Source: Peribacillus frigoritolerans (GTDB lineage Bacteria; Bacillota; Bacilli; Bacillales; DSM-1321). From it: a stretch of DNA of 64,000 bases. This document shows positions 9,215 to 18,212 of this stretch, one piece after another. Made by a program: the position numbers and the translations under genes. The stretch lies in assembly GCF_001636405.1 (NCBI RefSeq), contig NZ_KV440950.1:4320778-4384777 (forward strand), in the 5' to 3' direction. Position 1 is the stretch's first letter, and each line of letters begins with the position of its first letter. The notes beneath the pieces were generated by a model. The model saw only the letters and a program-made list of their open reading frames with translations, was not told the origin of the DNA and did not search any database.

Positions 9215-10204
9215 TTATCCACGGTCTGAAGGAAAGACGATGCCGATTTGCCTTCTTGCTTCATCCATGATTTCCATAGTCAACAGTGAATTCGAATATG
9301 TATTTATATCGGATTCCATTTTCCCCTGCTGTATCAAATCAACAAATTCCTTCGCTTCATAATACATGGTAGGCATATCCTGTTTAACGGAAATATTTTC
9401 AGTGGTTCCATCCCGATACTGAATATCCACCGCTTGCGGTCCTGAAATTTTCTGAATGATGATGCTTCCATGTTCACCTTGAATTTCCGATGGCAAATTG
9501 GACTCAGTAATTTTGGAAAACATGACGACTGCCTCCATTTCATCATAGGAAAGCATAATCGTACCTTGCCCATCAACTCCTGATTCGAGCATCGTTCCTG
9601 ATGCCTGCACCTTATTCGGTTTACCGAACAGTACTACAAGTGGATAGAGGACGTAAATGCCTAAATCCATTAAAGAGCCACTGGAGAATTCCGGATTGAA
9701 TGCATTCAGCACAGTTCCTTGTTTATATGAATCATAGCGTGATGAGTATTGGCAAAAGCTTCCCGAGAAACGCCTAATCTTCCCGATTTTATCCAGATTC
9801 CCCTTTATACTTTCGAAATTCGGCATGATGGTCGATTTCATCGCTTCCATCAATAGCACATCATTTTGTTTTGCAGCCTCAATCATTTCCCTTACTTCTT
9901 CCGCATTCGAGGCCATTGGTTTTTCACATAATACATGTTTTTTATTTTGCAAAAATAACACGGCTTGCCTGCAATGATGAGAGTTAGGGCTTGCTATATA
10001 CACAGCATCGATTTCATCGCTGCTGGCCATTGCTTCTAAATTCGTAAAAGTCGTATGTACTTCGTATTTATTGGCAAATTCCTTTGCTTTCTCCTCTGTA
10101 CGTGAATACACGGCGGTTAACGATAAACCCTCTACATGCTTTGCAGCCTCCAAAAATCGTTCCGTGATCCAATTTGTACCTATTACCCCTAATCTTATCA
10201 ACAT
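9215..10204 (-). CDS. Gfo/Idh/MocA-family oxidoreductase
   Basis: About 329 residues. An N-terminal NAD(P)-binding fold begins LIRLGVIGTNWITERFL, and the family signature CEKPMASNAEEV lies near residue 95. A C-terminal alpha/beta substrate domain follows. Members oxidise or reduce sugars, inositols or related polyols; the substrate here cannot be read from sequence. The ATG at 10204 has GAAAGGGG five bases upstream. A TTG 15 bases further out overlaps that site and is less likely. It is transcribed away from the divergent SDR gene at 10408. Confidence 0.85.
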   Translation of the reverse strand: MLIRLGVIGTNWITERFLEAAKHVEGLSLTAVYSRTEEKAKEFANKYEVHTTFTNLEAMASSDEIDAVYIASPNSHHCRQAVLFLQNKKHVLCEKPMASNAEEVREMIEAAKQNDVLLMEAMKSTIMPNFESIKGNLDKIGKIRRFSGSFCQYSSRYDSYKQGTVLNAFNPEFSSGSLMDLGIYVLYPLVVLFGKPNKVQASGTMLESGVDGQGTIMLSYDEMEAVVMFSKITESNLPSEIQGEHGSIIIQKISGPQAVDIQYRDGTTENISVKQDMPTMYYEAKEFVDLIQQGKMESDINTYSNSLLTMEIMDEARRQIGIVFPSDRG

Positions 10205-10407
10205 CCTATCCCCTTTCAAGCTAACTTTATCATGTCCTCAATATACAGACATTTCACTGAAAAACAAAGTAAATTGAACACTCGCAATTGCTTAAATTGG
10301 ATTTTTTAGGCAATATTCGTTTATAATTTTTCTATATTACAACTGCCATGATGTTTCTACATACTCCCAAAATGGGAAAGAAAACTTAAAAGGAGCGTGT
10401 GAAGTGT

Positions 10408-11193
10408 ATGACAGAATTAATGAAAAACAAAGTTGCCATCATTACCGGTGGGGGATCAGGAATTGGCCGGGGTGCCGCACTGAAACTAGCTGAAAACGGC
10501 GCGAACATCATCTTTTTTGACCGTACAGTCGAAAATGCCGAAAAAGTGAAGGAAGAAGTCGAAAACCTTGGTCGAGAGGCTTTAATCATTAAAACGGATG
10601 TTTCCAAGGCTGAGCAAGTTGAACTTGCCTACAAAACAGCCCATGAACATTTTGGGAAAATTGATTTTGTATTTGCAAACGCAGGCATCAACGGAGTGAT
10701 TGCCCCTATAGAAGACATAAAGCCGGAAGATTGGGATAAGACACATACCATCAACCTCAAAGGGACCTTTCTCACCATCAAATACGCCATTCCTTACATG
10801 AAGGAAACGGGTGGCAGCATCGTGATCAACAGCTCCATCAACGGAAACCGATACTTCAAGAATTTTGGTTTTTCCGCTTATAGTTCATCCAAAGCCGGTC
10901 AAGTCGCTTTCGGTAAAATGGCCGCACTCGAATTGGCAAGATATAGAATCAGGGTAAATACCATTTGTCCCGGTTCAATCGATACGAGCATTGACGATAA
11001 TACATTCCCGGAAGAAGAAAACCTTAAAAAAATCAGGATTCCCATTGAATATCCCGAAGGCTCCCAGCCCCTGGCGAGGAAAGCGGGGACTGCCGAACAA
11101 GCTGGTGATCTCGTATTGTTCCTAGCATCAGACATGTCCTCCCATGTTACGGGCACGGAAGTTTATATCGATGGAGCAGAATCATTATTATGA
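10408..11193 (+). CDS. short-chain dehydrogenase/reductase
   Basis: A 261-residue Rossmann enzyme. It carries the cofactor motif TGGGSGIGRGAAL, the structural NAG, the catalytic serine in INSSIN and the YSSSKAG tyrosine/lysine pair. A C-terminal YIDGAESLL end is typical of classical SDRs. FFDRTVENA at the end of beta-2 (an acidic residue) suggests NAD(H) preference. The ATG at 10408 is preferred over a GTG at 10399 because AAAGGAG at 10390-10395 is too close to the latter. The substrate is unknown. It ends in a bidirectional terminator shared with the converging efflux gene. Confidence 0.88.
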   Translation: MTELMKNKVAIITGGGSGIGRGAALKLAENGANIIFFDRTVENAEKVKEEVENLGREALIIKTDVSKAEQVELAYKTAHEHFGKIDFVFANAGINGVIAPIEDIKPEDWDKTHTINLKGTFLTIKYAIPYMKETGGSIVINSSINGNRYFKNFGFSAYSSSKAGQVAFGKMAALELARYRIRVNTICPGSIDTSIDDNTFPEEENLKKIRIPIEYPEGSQPLARKAGTAEQAGDLVLFLASDMSSHVTGTEVYIDGAESLL

Positions 11194-11196
11194 TCC

Positions 11197-11244
11197 AAAA
11201 AGGAAAAGCTGAAATCCACATCAGGATTTCAGCTTTTCCTTTTT
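11197..11244. terminator. bidirectional terminator between SDR and MFS genes
   Basis: A 21-base-pair stem (AAAAAGGAAAAGCTGAAATCC and its complement) with a six-base loop and A/T flanks works on both strands. It overlaps the last bases of the MFS gene. Confidence 0.9.
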
Positions 11245-12475
11245 AAGCAACTCGCCTTAACCCGCGACGGGCAAGGAGTAAATAAGCGCACATGGCGATG
11301 ACATGACAACTTACCATCACAATTCCCATCGGCAAGGGCGACTCACCTGAACCTAACCCTACCAGGGGAGCCATTAGTGATCCCAATATGAAGGGAAGCA
11401 AGCCAATTAAAGCCGAGGCACTGCCTGCTGTTTTTTTCTGATTTTGCATCGCTAAAGAAAAACTCGTTGTACCGACAATACCGACGCTGGAGACGGAGAG
11501 GAATAAAGCGGCCAAGATTCCGGCCAAGCCCATTTCAAGAAGGACTGAGGCAAGAAGTAATATTCCCCCAAACAAAGCTAGGCATAACCCCATTTGAAGC
11601 AATCTTTCTTCTTTAACCTTGCCTGCCAGCTTCCCCGCAACTTGTGAAGCAATGATGATCCCAACCCCGTTTATTGCAAAAATCAGGCTGAAGGTCTGTG
11701 GGGAAACCCCATAAATGTTCTGGAGAACAAAAGGCGATCCGGAAATATAAGCGAACATTGCGGCACTTATGAATCCTTGTGCAAAAGCATAGCCCATAAA
11801 CACACGATCCTTCAATAAGTTCCCAAAAGTCCTGATCGTATCATTTACCCCGCTAGCACTCCTGTGATTGGACGATAAAGTTTCCTTTATCCCAAAAAAT
11901 GCAGCTGCAACCATAATGATACTTAATACTGAAATGACAATGAAAACGCCCCGCCAAGAAGTGAACTGCAAAAGTTGACCGCCAAAAACCGGAGCCAATA
12001 TCGGTGCCGCCCCATTCACCAGCATTAACATGGAGAAGAACTTGGTCAAATCCGTTCCTGAAAAAAGGTCACGAACTATGGCCCTTGAAATGACAATGCC
12101 TCCCGCTCCCGCAATACCTTGGATAAAACGTAATAATAAAAGCAATTCAATGGTTGGAGCAAAAGCGCATAACAGAGATGAAATGCAATAAATGGATAAA
12201 GATATGATTAACGGTGAACGCCTTCCTTTTGCATCACTTAGAGGCCCTAAATAAATTTGGCCCAAAGCCAACCCTAACAAGCAGGCAGTCAAGCTTAGCT
12301 GCGCTAATGACGTACTGCTTTTCAGATCCTCTGCCAGTGTGGGGAGACCCGGTAAATACATATCAAGTGACAGTGGTCCAATCGCTGCAAAAGACCCTAG
12401 CATAAGAGCCATCAACAGCCTTTTGGATTTAGTCATTTCGTTGCCTGATGATATCGTTTCCTTCATTTCAATCAT
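11243..12475 (-). CDS. Bcr/CflA-family multidrug efflux transporter (MFS)
   Basis: About 410 residues with twelve predicted membrane segments. The N-terminal block LSLDMYLPGLPTLAEDL is the hallmark of the Bcr/CflA drug:proton antiporters. The motif-A loop reads GPLSDAKGRRSPL, and helix 5 carries a GGIVISRAIVRDL-type motif. It should export drugs or metabolites in exchange for protons. The ATG at 12475 follows AAAGGGATAGGG at a good distance; a TTG 21 bases further upstream overlaps that site. The actual substrates are not evident. Confidence 0.88.
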   Translation of the reverse strand: MIEMKETISSGNEMTKSKRLLMALMLGSFAAIGPLSLDMYLPGLPTLAEDLKSSTSLAQLSLTACLLGLALGQIYLGPLSDAKGRRSPLIISLSIYCISSLLCAFAPTIELLLLLRFIQGIAGAGGIVISRAIVRDLFSGTDLTKFFSMLMLVNGAAPILAPVFGGQLLQFTSWRGVFIVISVLSIIMVAAAFFGIKETLSSNHRSASGVNDTIRTFGNLLKDRVFMGYAFAQGFISAAMFAYISGSPFVLQNIYGVSPQTFSLIFAINGVGIIIASQVAGKLAGKVKEERLLQMGLCLALFGGILLLASVLLEMGLAGILAALFLSVSSVGIVGTTSFSLAMQNQKKTAGSASALIGLLPFILGSLMAPLVGLGSGESPLPMGIVMVSCHVIAMCAYLLLARRGLRRVA

Positions 12476-12718
12476 TATTAACCCTATCCCTTTCAACTAA
12501 TTGTTCTTCCTAATAAACTCGACTTTCTTTATTTTACAAAAGATCGGCACAATTTACGATAAGTATGCTCCACTTGAATGGGATTCTCCTTTCGGCACTC
12601 AGGTAAGCACAGGTGTATCAAAACTCTGAAATCTTCTAAAAAGGACAAATCATATTTCAGGAAATATCATTTGAAAATACTACGAACCAAAGAAACACTA
12701 TTACATTCCCCATAAAAA

Positions 12719-12781
12719 AATGACCCCATTTTTTGGGTCATTTCAGATTGTAGACAAACTCGATGAAAATCGAGTTTGTCT
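12719..12781 (+). terminator. two consecutive hairpins, probable terminators
   Basis: AATGACCC...GGGTCATT (12719-12742) is followed by AGACAAACTCGA...TCGAGTTTGTCT (12752-12781) and then TATTTTTAT. No intact gene runs into them. They may be what is left of the 3' end of an insertion element. Confidence 0.5.
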
Positions 12782-12807
12782 ATTTTTATGGCTTGTACAA
12801 TTTGGAC

Positions 12808-12937
12808 GTTGATTGGAACGTAGGGCACTCGCTTTCCGCGGGCGGGCGGTCGGGGAGCCTCCTCGGCTTTCGCCTGTGTGGGTCTCCCCTAGACGCACTT
12901 TTCTAAGCAGGAGTCTCGAACACCCGCTCCAATCAAC
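12808..12937. repeat. GC-rich intergenic repeat with inverted ends
   Basis: 130 bases bounded by GTTGATTGGAACG and CGCTCCAATCAAC, which are inverted repeats at 12 of 13 positions. The core contains CTTTCCGCGGGCGGGCGG, GAGCCTCCTCGGC, GGGTCTCCCC and GCAGGAGTCTC. This arrangement recurs in intergenic regions of many Bacillaceae as I remember them. It is much richer in GC than its flanks and codes for nothing. It behaves like a non-autonomous REP/MITE-like element. Confidence 0.65.
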
Positions 12938-13021
12938 TTTGTCTTACCTTTTAGTTAGAACACTTTTGCCTGGAGTCATTTTTGTTTTAAAATAGAAGTA
13001 TTAAAACTTGAGGTGATGAGG

Positions 13022-13063
13022 ATGCTTTCTAAACATGATTCTATTCAGCGAGATCAACTTGAA
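13022..13063 (+). mobile_element. remnant of an IS1182-type transposase start
   Basis: After GAGGTGATGAGG the ATG at 13022 encodes MLSKHDSIQRDQLE, which I recognise as the usual N-terminus of IS1182-family transposases in Bacillaceae. After this codon run the frame continues into unrelated sequence and the next repeat, so only about 14 codons plus the leader survive. The match is from memory and short. Confidence 0.5.
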
Positions 13064-13110
13064 GTGAAGAGAGCTTGCCTGCAGTTTTTTTATTTAAAAA
13101 AGGTTGCCGG

Positions 13111-13230
13111 TGATTTCAGAAATCCGCTCCCTTTCCGCCGACTGTCTGCCAAGCCTCCTTGACGCAAGCGTCTGTGGGGTCTCGGCAAGCCAGTTATTCG
13201 GCAGGAGTGCCGCAAATTTCTTCAATCCAA
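13111..13230. repeat. second, diverged copy of the GC-rich intergenic repeat
   Basis: It shares the order of blocks with the 12808 copy: CCGCTCCCTTTCCGC, AAGCCTCCTTGACGC, GGGGTCTCGGC, GCAGGAGTGCCGC and terminal AATCCAAT. The sequence between the blocks differs. It directly follows the transposase remnant. Confidence 0.5.
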
Positions 13231-13320
13231 TAAGGTTATAGTAAAAAAACATGAAGGATAGTCTATTCTTGTTTTAAATTCTTTGTTCGGGACGAAACCA
13301 ATCCGAACCCCATTTTAGCG

Positions 13321-14298
13321 TCATTTTGATTTATTCAACAATACTAAATTACGAGGAGTATCACCAGTTAATCCGTCCACCAAGTTTTGTACAGCAAGAG
13401 TTGCCATTTTCATTCTTGTGGCAATGCTAGCACTCCCGATATGCGGTAATGTAACCACATTGGGCAAAGTTAGCAGCGGGTGGTCCAGAGGGACGGGCTC
13501 TTCTTCGAATACATCCAATCCAGCCGCCCAAATCTCTCGATTTTCCAGCGCCTGGTACAACGCTTTTTCATCGATAATTCCGCCTCTTGCGGTATTAATG
13601 AGCACAGCCGTCCCTTTCATCAATTCCAGCTGCTCCTTGCCAATCATATAAGCCGTTTCCGCTGTGAGCGGCAGCATGACACAAACGAAATCCGAGATTT
13701 GGAGCAATTTTTCAAGGGGCTGATATTCGATTCCTAACTCTTTTTCCTGTTCATATTTACGGCTTCGATTAAAATAAACTAAGTTCATATCAAATCCCTT
13801 AGCTCTTTTTGCAAGGGCTTCCCCAATTCTGCCTAACCCGATGATACCCAGCGTTGCACCGTGTACATCTTGTCCTGTCAGCTGCATCGGCGACCATGTT
13901 TCCCACTTTCCACTCCTTAAATAATCTTCTGCCTCCATCATCCTCCTTGCCGTTGCAAGCAGTAAGCCGAAGGTTAAATCAGCTGTCGTTTCCGTTAAAA
14001 CTCCCGGTGTGTTCGTTACCATGATGCCCCGTTTTGTTGCACTTTGAACGTCAATATTATTATGGCCCACTGCCATATTCGCGATGATTTTCAGATTGGG
14101 TGCCTGTTCAATCAGTGACTCATCGATTTGTTCCGTCAATAAGCAAAGCAGCCCCTCGATTTCTTTCATTTCTTCTACAAGGACTTTTCTAGGGACCGGT
14201 ATATCCTCTTGATCCCACATCCTGACATCATAATTCCGACTAAGACCCTCGATGATTTGTTCTGGCAATTTCCTTGTAATATAAATTTTTGGCTTCAA
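13321..14298 (-). CDS. D-isomer 2-hydroxyacid dehydrogenase (glyoxylate/gluconate reductase type)
   Basis: About 325 residues, the length of B. subtilis YvcT. The NAD-binding motif GIIGLGRIGEALAKRAKGF is present. The catalytic triad can be placed: Arg in NTARGG, Glu in DVFEEEP and His in LPHIGSASI. The NTPGVLTETTADLTFGLLLA block is characteristic of glyoxylate or 2-ketogluconate reductases. It should reduce 2-oxoacids to D-2-hydroxyacids. I place the start at TTG 14298, six bases after AGGAGG; an ATG further upstream has no ribosome site. It stands alone between repeats and a 300-base gap. Confidence 0.88.
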   Translation of the reverse strand: MKPKIYITRKLPEQIIEGLSRNYDVRMWDQEDIPVPRKVLVEEMKEIEGLLCLLTEQIDESLIEQAPNLKIIANMAVGHNNIDVQSATKRGIMVTNTPGVLTETTADLTFGLLLATARRMMEAEDYLRSGKWETWSPMQLTGQDVHGATLGIIGLGRIGEALAKRAKGFDMNLVYFNRSRKYEQEKELGIEYQPLEKLLQISDFVCVMLPLTAETAYMIGKEQLELMKGTAVLINTARGGIIDEKALYQALENREIWAAGLDVFEEEPVPLDHPLLTLPNVVTLPHIGSASIATRMKMATLAVQNLVDGLTGDTPRNLVLLNKSK

Positions 14299-14605
14299 AC
14301 CATAACCTCCTATACCGTTTCGTTCCATGTAACACATTTAGTTTTCATTACAATAATTAAATTTAAAGAATATTGGCTAAATGACTAGCTTGTTTATTCA
14401 ATTTTAAAATAAACTAGATAAATAGACCATCCATTTCCAATCAATCTTACTATTAAATTTCTTGATTGCCTGGAAGCTTCCGCTTGACAGTTTCAATTCA
14501 TTCAACCAATCATAGAATAATAACCATTTACATCTATTCGGTCATTAGTAATATCGCAATTTTCCAGATGAAGTTTATCTCGATTTAGGAGGATATGGGA
14601 CGTTC
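14299..14605. other. intergenic region with no gene seen
   Basis: A 307-base divergent AT-rich intergenic region. It has one imperfect inverted repeat (CTAG...GTTTATT / AATAAACTAG, about 14384-14417). Otherwise it presumably holds the two promoters. Confidence 0.5.
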
Positions 14606-15571
14606 ATGAAAACGAATACAACATTTAAAGTTTATCCAATTATAGCTCCAAGCGCTTTATCTTTAAAAAGTATAAACTTTTATTTAGTTAAACAGGATGA
14701 ATCTTTAACATTAGTCGATGCAGGTATGAATGATGACGTTTGCTGGAATGCACTGCAGCAAACATTAAACGAAAATGGATTTACAGTTGGGGACATCACG
14801 GAAATTTTGTTAACCCATCACCATGGAGACCATGTTGGTTTGGTCAACCGGATTACCGAACTCCATCCGATTCCCGTTTATGCCCATTCTAAATCCATTC
14901 CCCGTTTAAAAAGGGACCCTGACTTCTTAAGTATGAGAATTGAATTTTATAAACAGCTATACCTTGAGATGGGCTGTGGTGAACTTGGAGATAAACAAGT
15001 GGCTTACCTATTCAACGCGGTCGATAATAATAAAGATCAAAAACTGAATGGTGACATCATCGCAATCACGGAAAAACACTGGCTGAATTTTGAAGTGATC
15101 GAATTTCCCGGGCATGCCCCGGATCAAATTGCTTTCCTTGACCGAGAAGGGAAACGGCTTCTTGCCGGTGATTTATTGATTGAACATATCTCAAGCAATG
15201 CCTTGATCGAACCTGATGAAAACGGTAATAGAATGCTGACTCTTGTAGATCATATCGATTCATTAAAACGATGTTTAGCATTACGTGTGAATCTCCTCTT
15301 TCCTGGTCATGGTAACATCATTGAACAACCTGGTCATACGATTGAAAAAAGACTCAACAGCATAGAGAGGAAATCACAAAAGATCCTGGCCTTGATAGAA
15401 TCCGGAATTTCTACAGGCAATGAGCTGGCAAAGGAGTTTTACAAACAAAAGTATATAACAGAATTCCCGCTCGTCATGTCAGAAATCATCGGCCATTTGG
15501 ATTATTTGGAATATCAGGGGAAGGTCACGAAACAACTCGTTGAAAATGTAGTTCATTATCAAGCTAAATGA
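14606..15571 (+). CDS. metallo-beta-lactamase-fold hydrolase
   Basis: 321 residues. The zinc motif LLTHHHGDHVGLV lies near residue 70, followed by GHAPDQIAFLD and GDLL with the bridging aspartate, then FPGHGNIIEQPG. This arrangement is seen in glyoxalase II-like and related hydrolases. A C-terminal helical region (residues 250-321) looks like the BLACT winged helix. The reaction is not assignable. AGGAGG at 14587-14592 is 13 bases from the ATG. A four-codon reading frame from 14595 ends in a TGA that overlaps the gene's ATG. Confidence 0.85.
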   Translation: MKTNTTFKVYPIIAPSALSLKSINFYLVKQDESLTLVDAGMNDDVCWNALQQTLNENGFTVGDITEILLTHHHGDHVGLVNRITELHPIPVYAHSKSIPRLKRDPDFLSMRIEFYKQLYLEMGCGELGDKQVAYLFNAVDNNKDQKLNGDIIAITEKHWLNFEVIEFPGHAPDQIAFLDREGKRLLAGDLLIEHISSNALIEPDENGNRMLTLVDHIDSLKRCLALRVNLLFPGHGNIIEQPGHTIEKRLNSIERKSQKILALIESGISTGNELAKEFYKQKYITEFPLVMSEIIGHLDYLEYQGKVTKQLVENVVHYQAK

Positions 15572-15597
15572 CATCAATAAAGGCTGAATTCGAAATC

Positions 15598-15624
15598 GTC
15601 CCCACTAAGTAGGGACTTTTTTTA
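15598..15624 (+). terminator. terminator of the MBL-fold gene
   Basis: A GTCCC...GGGAC hairpin is followed by seven T. Confidence 0.7.
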
Positions 15625-15761
15625 TGGGAAAAATGTACAAAATAATTGAATCTGAAATACATAGGTCTTTTTGGGTGTTTTAATGAATCTAACAGGAAAA
15701 CGATTAGAAAGTGAAGAATATATTTCTGAATATTAAATATTTTCAGAATAGGGGATTGAAT

Positions 15762-16958
15762 GTGAATAGAAAATTATTAAAGGTTTTAAGTTCAACAGTA
15801 GTAGCCGCAGCATTACTTGGCCCAAATGTCAGCTTAGCTGAAAGAGGACCAAATCCGACAGGCGGAACGAACCTTTCTACCGAAGCATTCCTAAATTATG
15901 ACGAACTTGCAAAAGAATTAAATCAACTTGAGCAAGCGAGTTCAGGGATAGTCAATGTAGAAGTGGCCGGAAAAACGAATCAAGGCCGTTCCATTCAAAA
16001 AGTGACTGTCGGTCATGGTGACAAAGTCGTTCTTATTCAAAGTGAAATTCATGGAAATGAAAAAACTGGAACTGTCGCGTTATTGAACATTCTTAAAAAC
16101 CTTGGTCAAAGTAACTCGCCTGAGGTAAAGAAAGTGCTTGATGAACTAACAATTGTTGCCATTCCAATGATGAACGTAGACGGCTCAGAGCTTGATCGTC
16201 GTGGAAATGAGATGAAATGGTCTGAAGTTGTAGGTAAATTCCCCCAACTTTCTAATGCAAAACCTACTTGGAACTATTACACTACTCCCAGATCAGGAGA
16301 CGACTATGCTAGCAAACCGGGATTTGATGTTAATCGTGACTTCAATCCAGACCTAAATTATGTACCAAAGCCTCAAGACTTCCCGGGAGCATCTGAAAAG
16401 CCGGGCTGGTTTATTACCCCAGAAGCGCAAACGGTACGTGACACATATAAAGAGTTAAAATCGAAATTCGGGAAAGTGGATGTTTTTATCGATCTTCATC
16501 ACCAGGGGTTCCCATATATCGAAGGAACTGATGAGCGCGCGACTATGTCAATATCAGGAAAATTCGTTCCTAACCCTAGCACTCCAGAAGGGGCTAAATA
16601 TGCAGAGTATGCAGATGATTTTAAATATGATTTCTCCCGTCAGTTGACACTTACTGCGTATAATGCACTGCAAGCAAAAGGGAATTCAGTTTTTACAAAT
16701 ATTTCATTATACGATCAATCCATTGACTTGCCAGGAACTGCATTAGGGACGTTTGCTTTAAACGGAAGTGGGACGGTTCTATTTGAAGTTAGTGGTCAAA
16801 CACAAAACTTTGGGCAAAAAAAGAATGGCCAGCTCGTAAAAACGGTTGAAACGGGGCTAATGGGTATTATCAATGGTGTAACAGATGGATCGGTTCATAA
16901 TCTTAATCCATCAGACTATGAAAAAATCCCTGAAAGTTCATCTACACCCGGAATCTAG
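15762..16958 (+). CDS. secreted M14-family zinc carboxypeptidase
   Basis: About 398 residues. A signal peptide MNRKLLKVLSSTVVAAALLG...SLA is visible. The M14 zinc ligands lie in SEIHGNEKTG and IDLHHQG. RRGNEM, a DVNRDFNPD segment and the probable catalytic glutamate in VLFEVSGQ also fit. It probably acts outside the cell, removing C-terminal residues from peptides or processing cell-wall peptides. I choose GTG 15762: AGGGGA is seven bases upstream and a clean signal peptide follows. An upstream GTG at 15711 has neither. Confidence 0.87.
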   Translation: MNRKLLKVLSSTVVAAALLGPNVSLAERGPNPTGGTNLSTEAFLNYDELAKELNQLEQASSGIVNVEVAGKTNQGRSIQKVTVGHGDKVVLIQSEIHGNEKTGTVALLNILKNLGQSNSPEVKKVLDELTIVAIPMMNVDGSELDRRGNEMKWSEVVGKFPQLSNAKPTWNYYTTPRSGDDYASKPGFDVNRDFNPDLNYVPKPQDFPGASEKPGWFITPEAQTVRDTYKELKSKFGKVDVFIDLHHQGFPYIEGTDERATMSISGKFVPNPSTPEGAKYAEYADDFKYDFSRQLTLTAYNALQAKGNSVFTNISLYDQSIDLPGTALGTFALNGSGTVLFEVSGQTQNFGQKKNGQLVKTVETGLMGIINGVTDGSVHNLNPSDYEKIPESSSTPGI

Positions 16959-17094
16959 TTAATTTTGAAACTTAATTGTAAAGGTGGCTTGTCCGCCATC
17001 TGGCATCGGTTGAATATCGAAGCCAGATGGCAGCAAAGCCCTTTTTATTTGTCTAATTGACACTAAAATTTCAGCCTTTTCTTGCTGAAGATAC

Positions 17095-18048
17095 TTACAC
17101 GCACACGACAATCTCTCTGGAAAAAATGCCTTTCCTGGCAACACAGCGATCAGCAATCTCAAATCCAGCTTCTTCAATCATATGATCCATCGTATCGATC
17201 GTTACGACGACGACCTTGTCAGCAAAGCCCCTGGCATGTTTAAGGATCGATAGCTGATCCTCCGGCGTCGCATGTGTATATAAATTGTAGGGCATATCGA
17301 TAATCGCTACATCATATTTACTGGTGACCTCCGAAATCGGACCTGTAGTTACATCACCTTCGAGGCCGAAATAGGCAATGTTCTCCCTTGAACCGTCGGT
17401 AACAAGCGGGTTGATATCCCGGCCATCAATATTGATCCCCATCGAAAGGGCTTCCACCAATACCGTTCCAATTCCGCAGCATGGATCAATTGCCTTCACC
17501 CCATCCGGATGTGGAACGGCAATGTTGGCAATGGCCCTCGCCACTCTCGTGCTAAGCGCAGTTGAATATTCACGGGGCTTCTTCATATGTTTTAACCAAA
17601 CCGCTTCAGGTTTGACATACTTCCCAAAATACCAACGACCGCCAAGCGTCACGATTCCAAAGACCTGATCTGGATTACGTACATCGGCATTCCCCTGAAT
17701 GTGCCAGCCAATCTCCCGTTCAATTTCACGCTGTCCATCATAATCTATTTTTTCTTCTTTATTCAAATCATTAATTTTCACGAATACTACTTTGAATGTC
17801 GAGTCAGGCAAATGAATACCCTTTACTTGCTCAACGATTTCGGATATGCTTTCCCCTTCAAACATGATGTCGACCCGCCCTTTTATAAAAGGGCTCCTGC
17901 TCGGTTCAATGGCTATATCACTTTTCAAAATATCCCCTGAAGTCTCAAAGCCAAAGAAAGAACGCATCTCCATTTTAGATAATGAGCGTTCGTCAGGGGT
18001 GCATGTAAATGTATATATATATGCCGGTTTGCGGCTATGATTAGTCAA
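17095..18048 (-). CDS. TRM11-family RNA/DNA methyltransferase
   Basis: About 317 residues. The C-terminal half is a SAM-dependent methyltransferase with motif I DPCCGIGTVLVEAL and the catalytic DMPYN (a variant of N/DPPY). The N-terminal half (YIYTFTCTPDERSLSKMEMR) resembles the THUMP-like part of TRM11 proteins. Relatives methylate guanosine in tRNA, but the bacterial substrate is not certain. The start is uncertain. TTG 18048 follows AAGGA by ten bases, while ATG 18066 has no visible ribosome site. It is monocistronic. Confidence 0.82.
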   Translation of the reverse strand: MTNHSRKPAYIYTFTCTPDERSLSKMEMRSFFGFETSGDILKSDIAIEPSRSPFIKGRVDIMFEGESISEIVEQVKGIHLPDSTFKVVFVKINDLNKEEKIDYDGQREIEREIGWHIQGNADVRNPDQVFGIVTLGGRWYFGKYVKPEAVWLKHMKKPREYSTALSTRVARAIANIAVPHPDGVKAIDPCCGIGTVLVEALSMGINIDGRDINPLVTDGSRENIAYFGLEGDVTTGPISEVTSKYDVAIIDMPYNLYTHATPEDQLSILKHARGFADKVVVVTIDTMDHMIEEAGFEIADRCVARKGIFSREIVVCV

Positions 18049-18212
18049 TCCATTCCCATCCTTCATTACATTAGATTATACCTTTCTATCAAACATAGCT
18101 GTAATAGTATAGAAAAGCAAATGGAATCGTGCAGAAAAAAGCCGGAATGCTTTTTATTCAGCATTCCTGCCACTATATTTTTCATTGTTCCATCTCTAAA
18201 CGAAAGGAATTA

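Noticed and set aside
16959..17177. 72-codon minus-strand frame overlapping the end of the TRM11-like gene
   Set aside because: Out of frame with the methyltransferase C-terminus, with no ribosome site.
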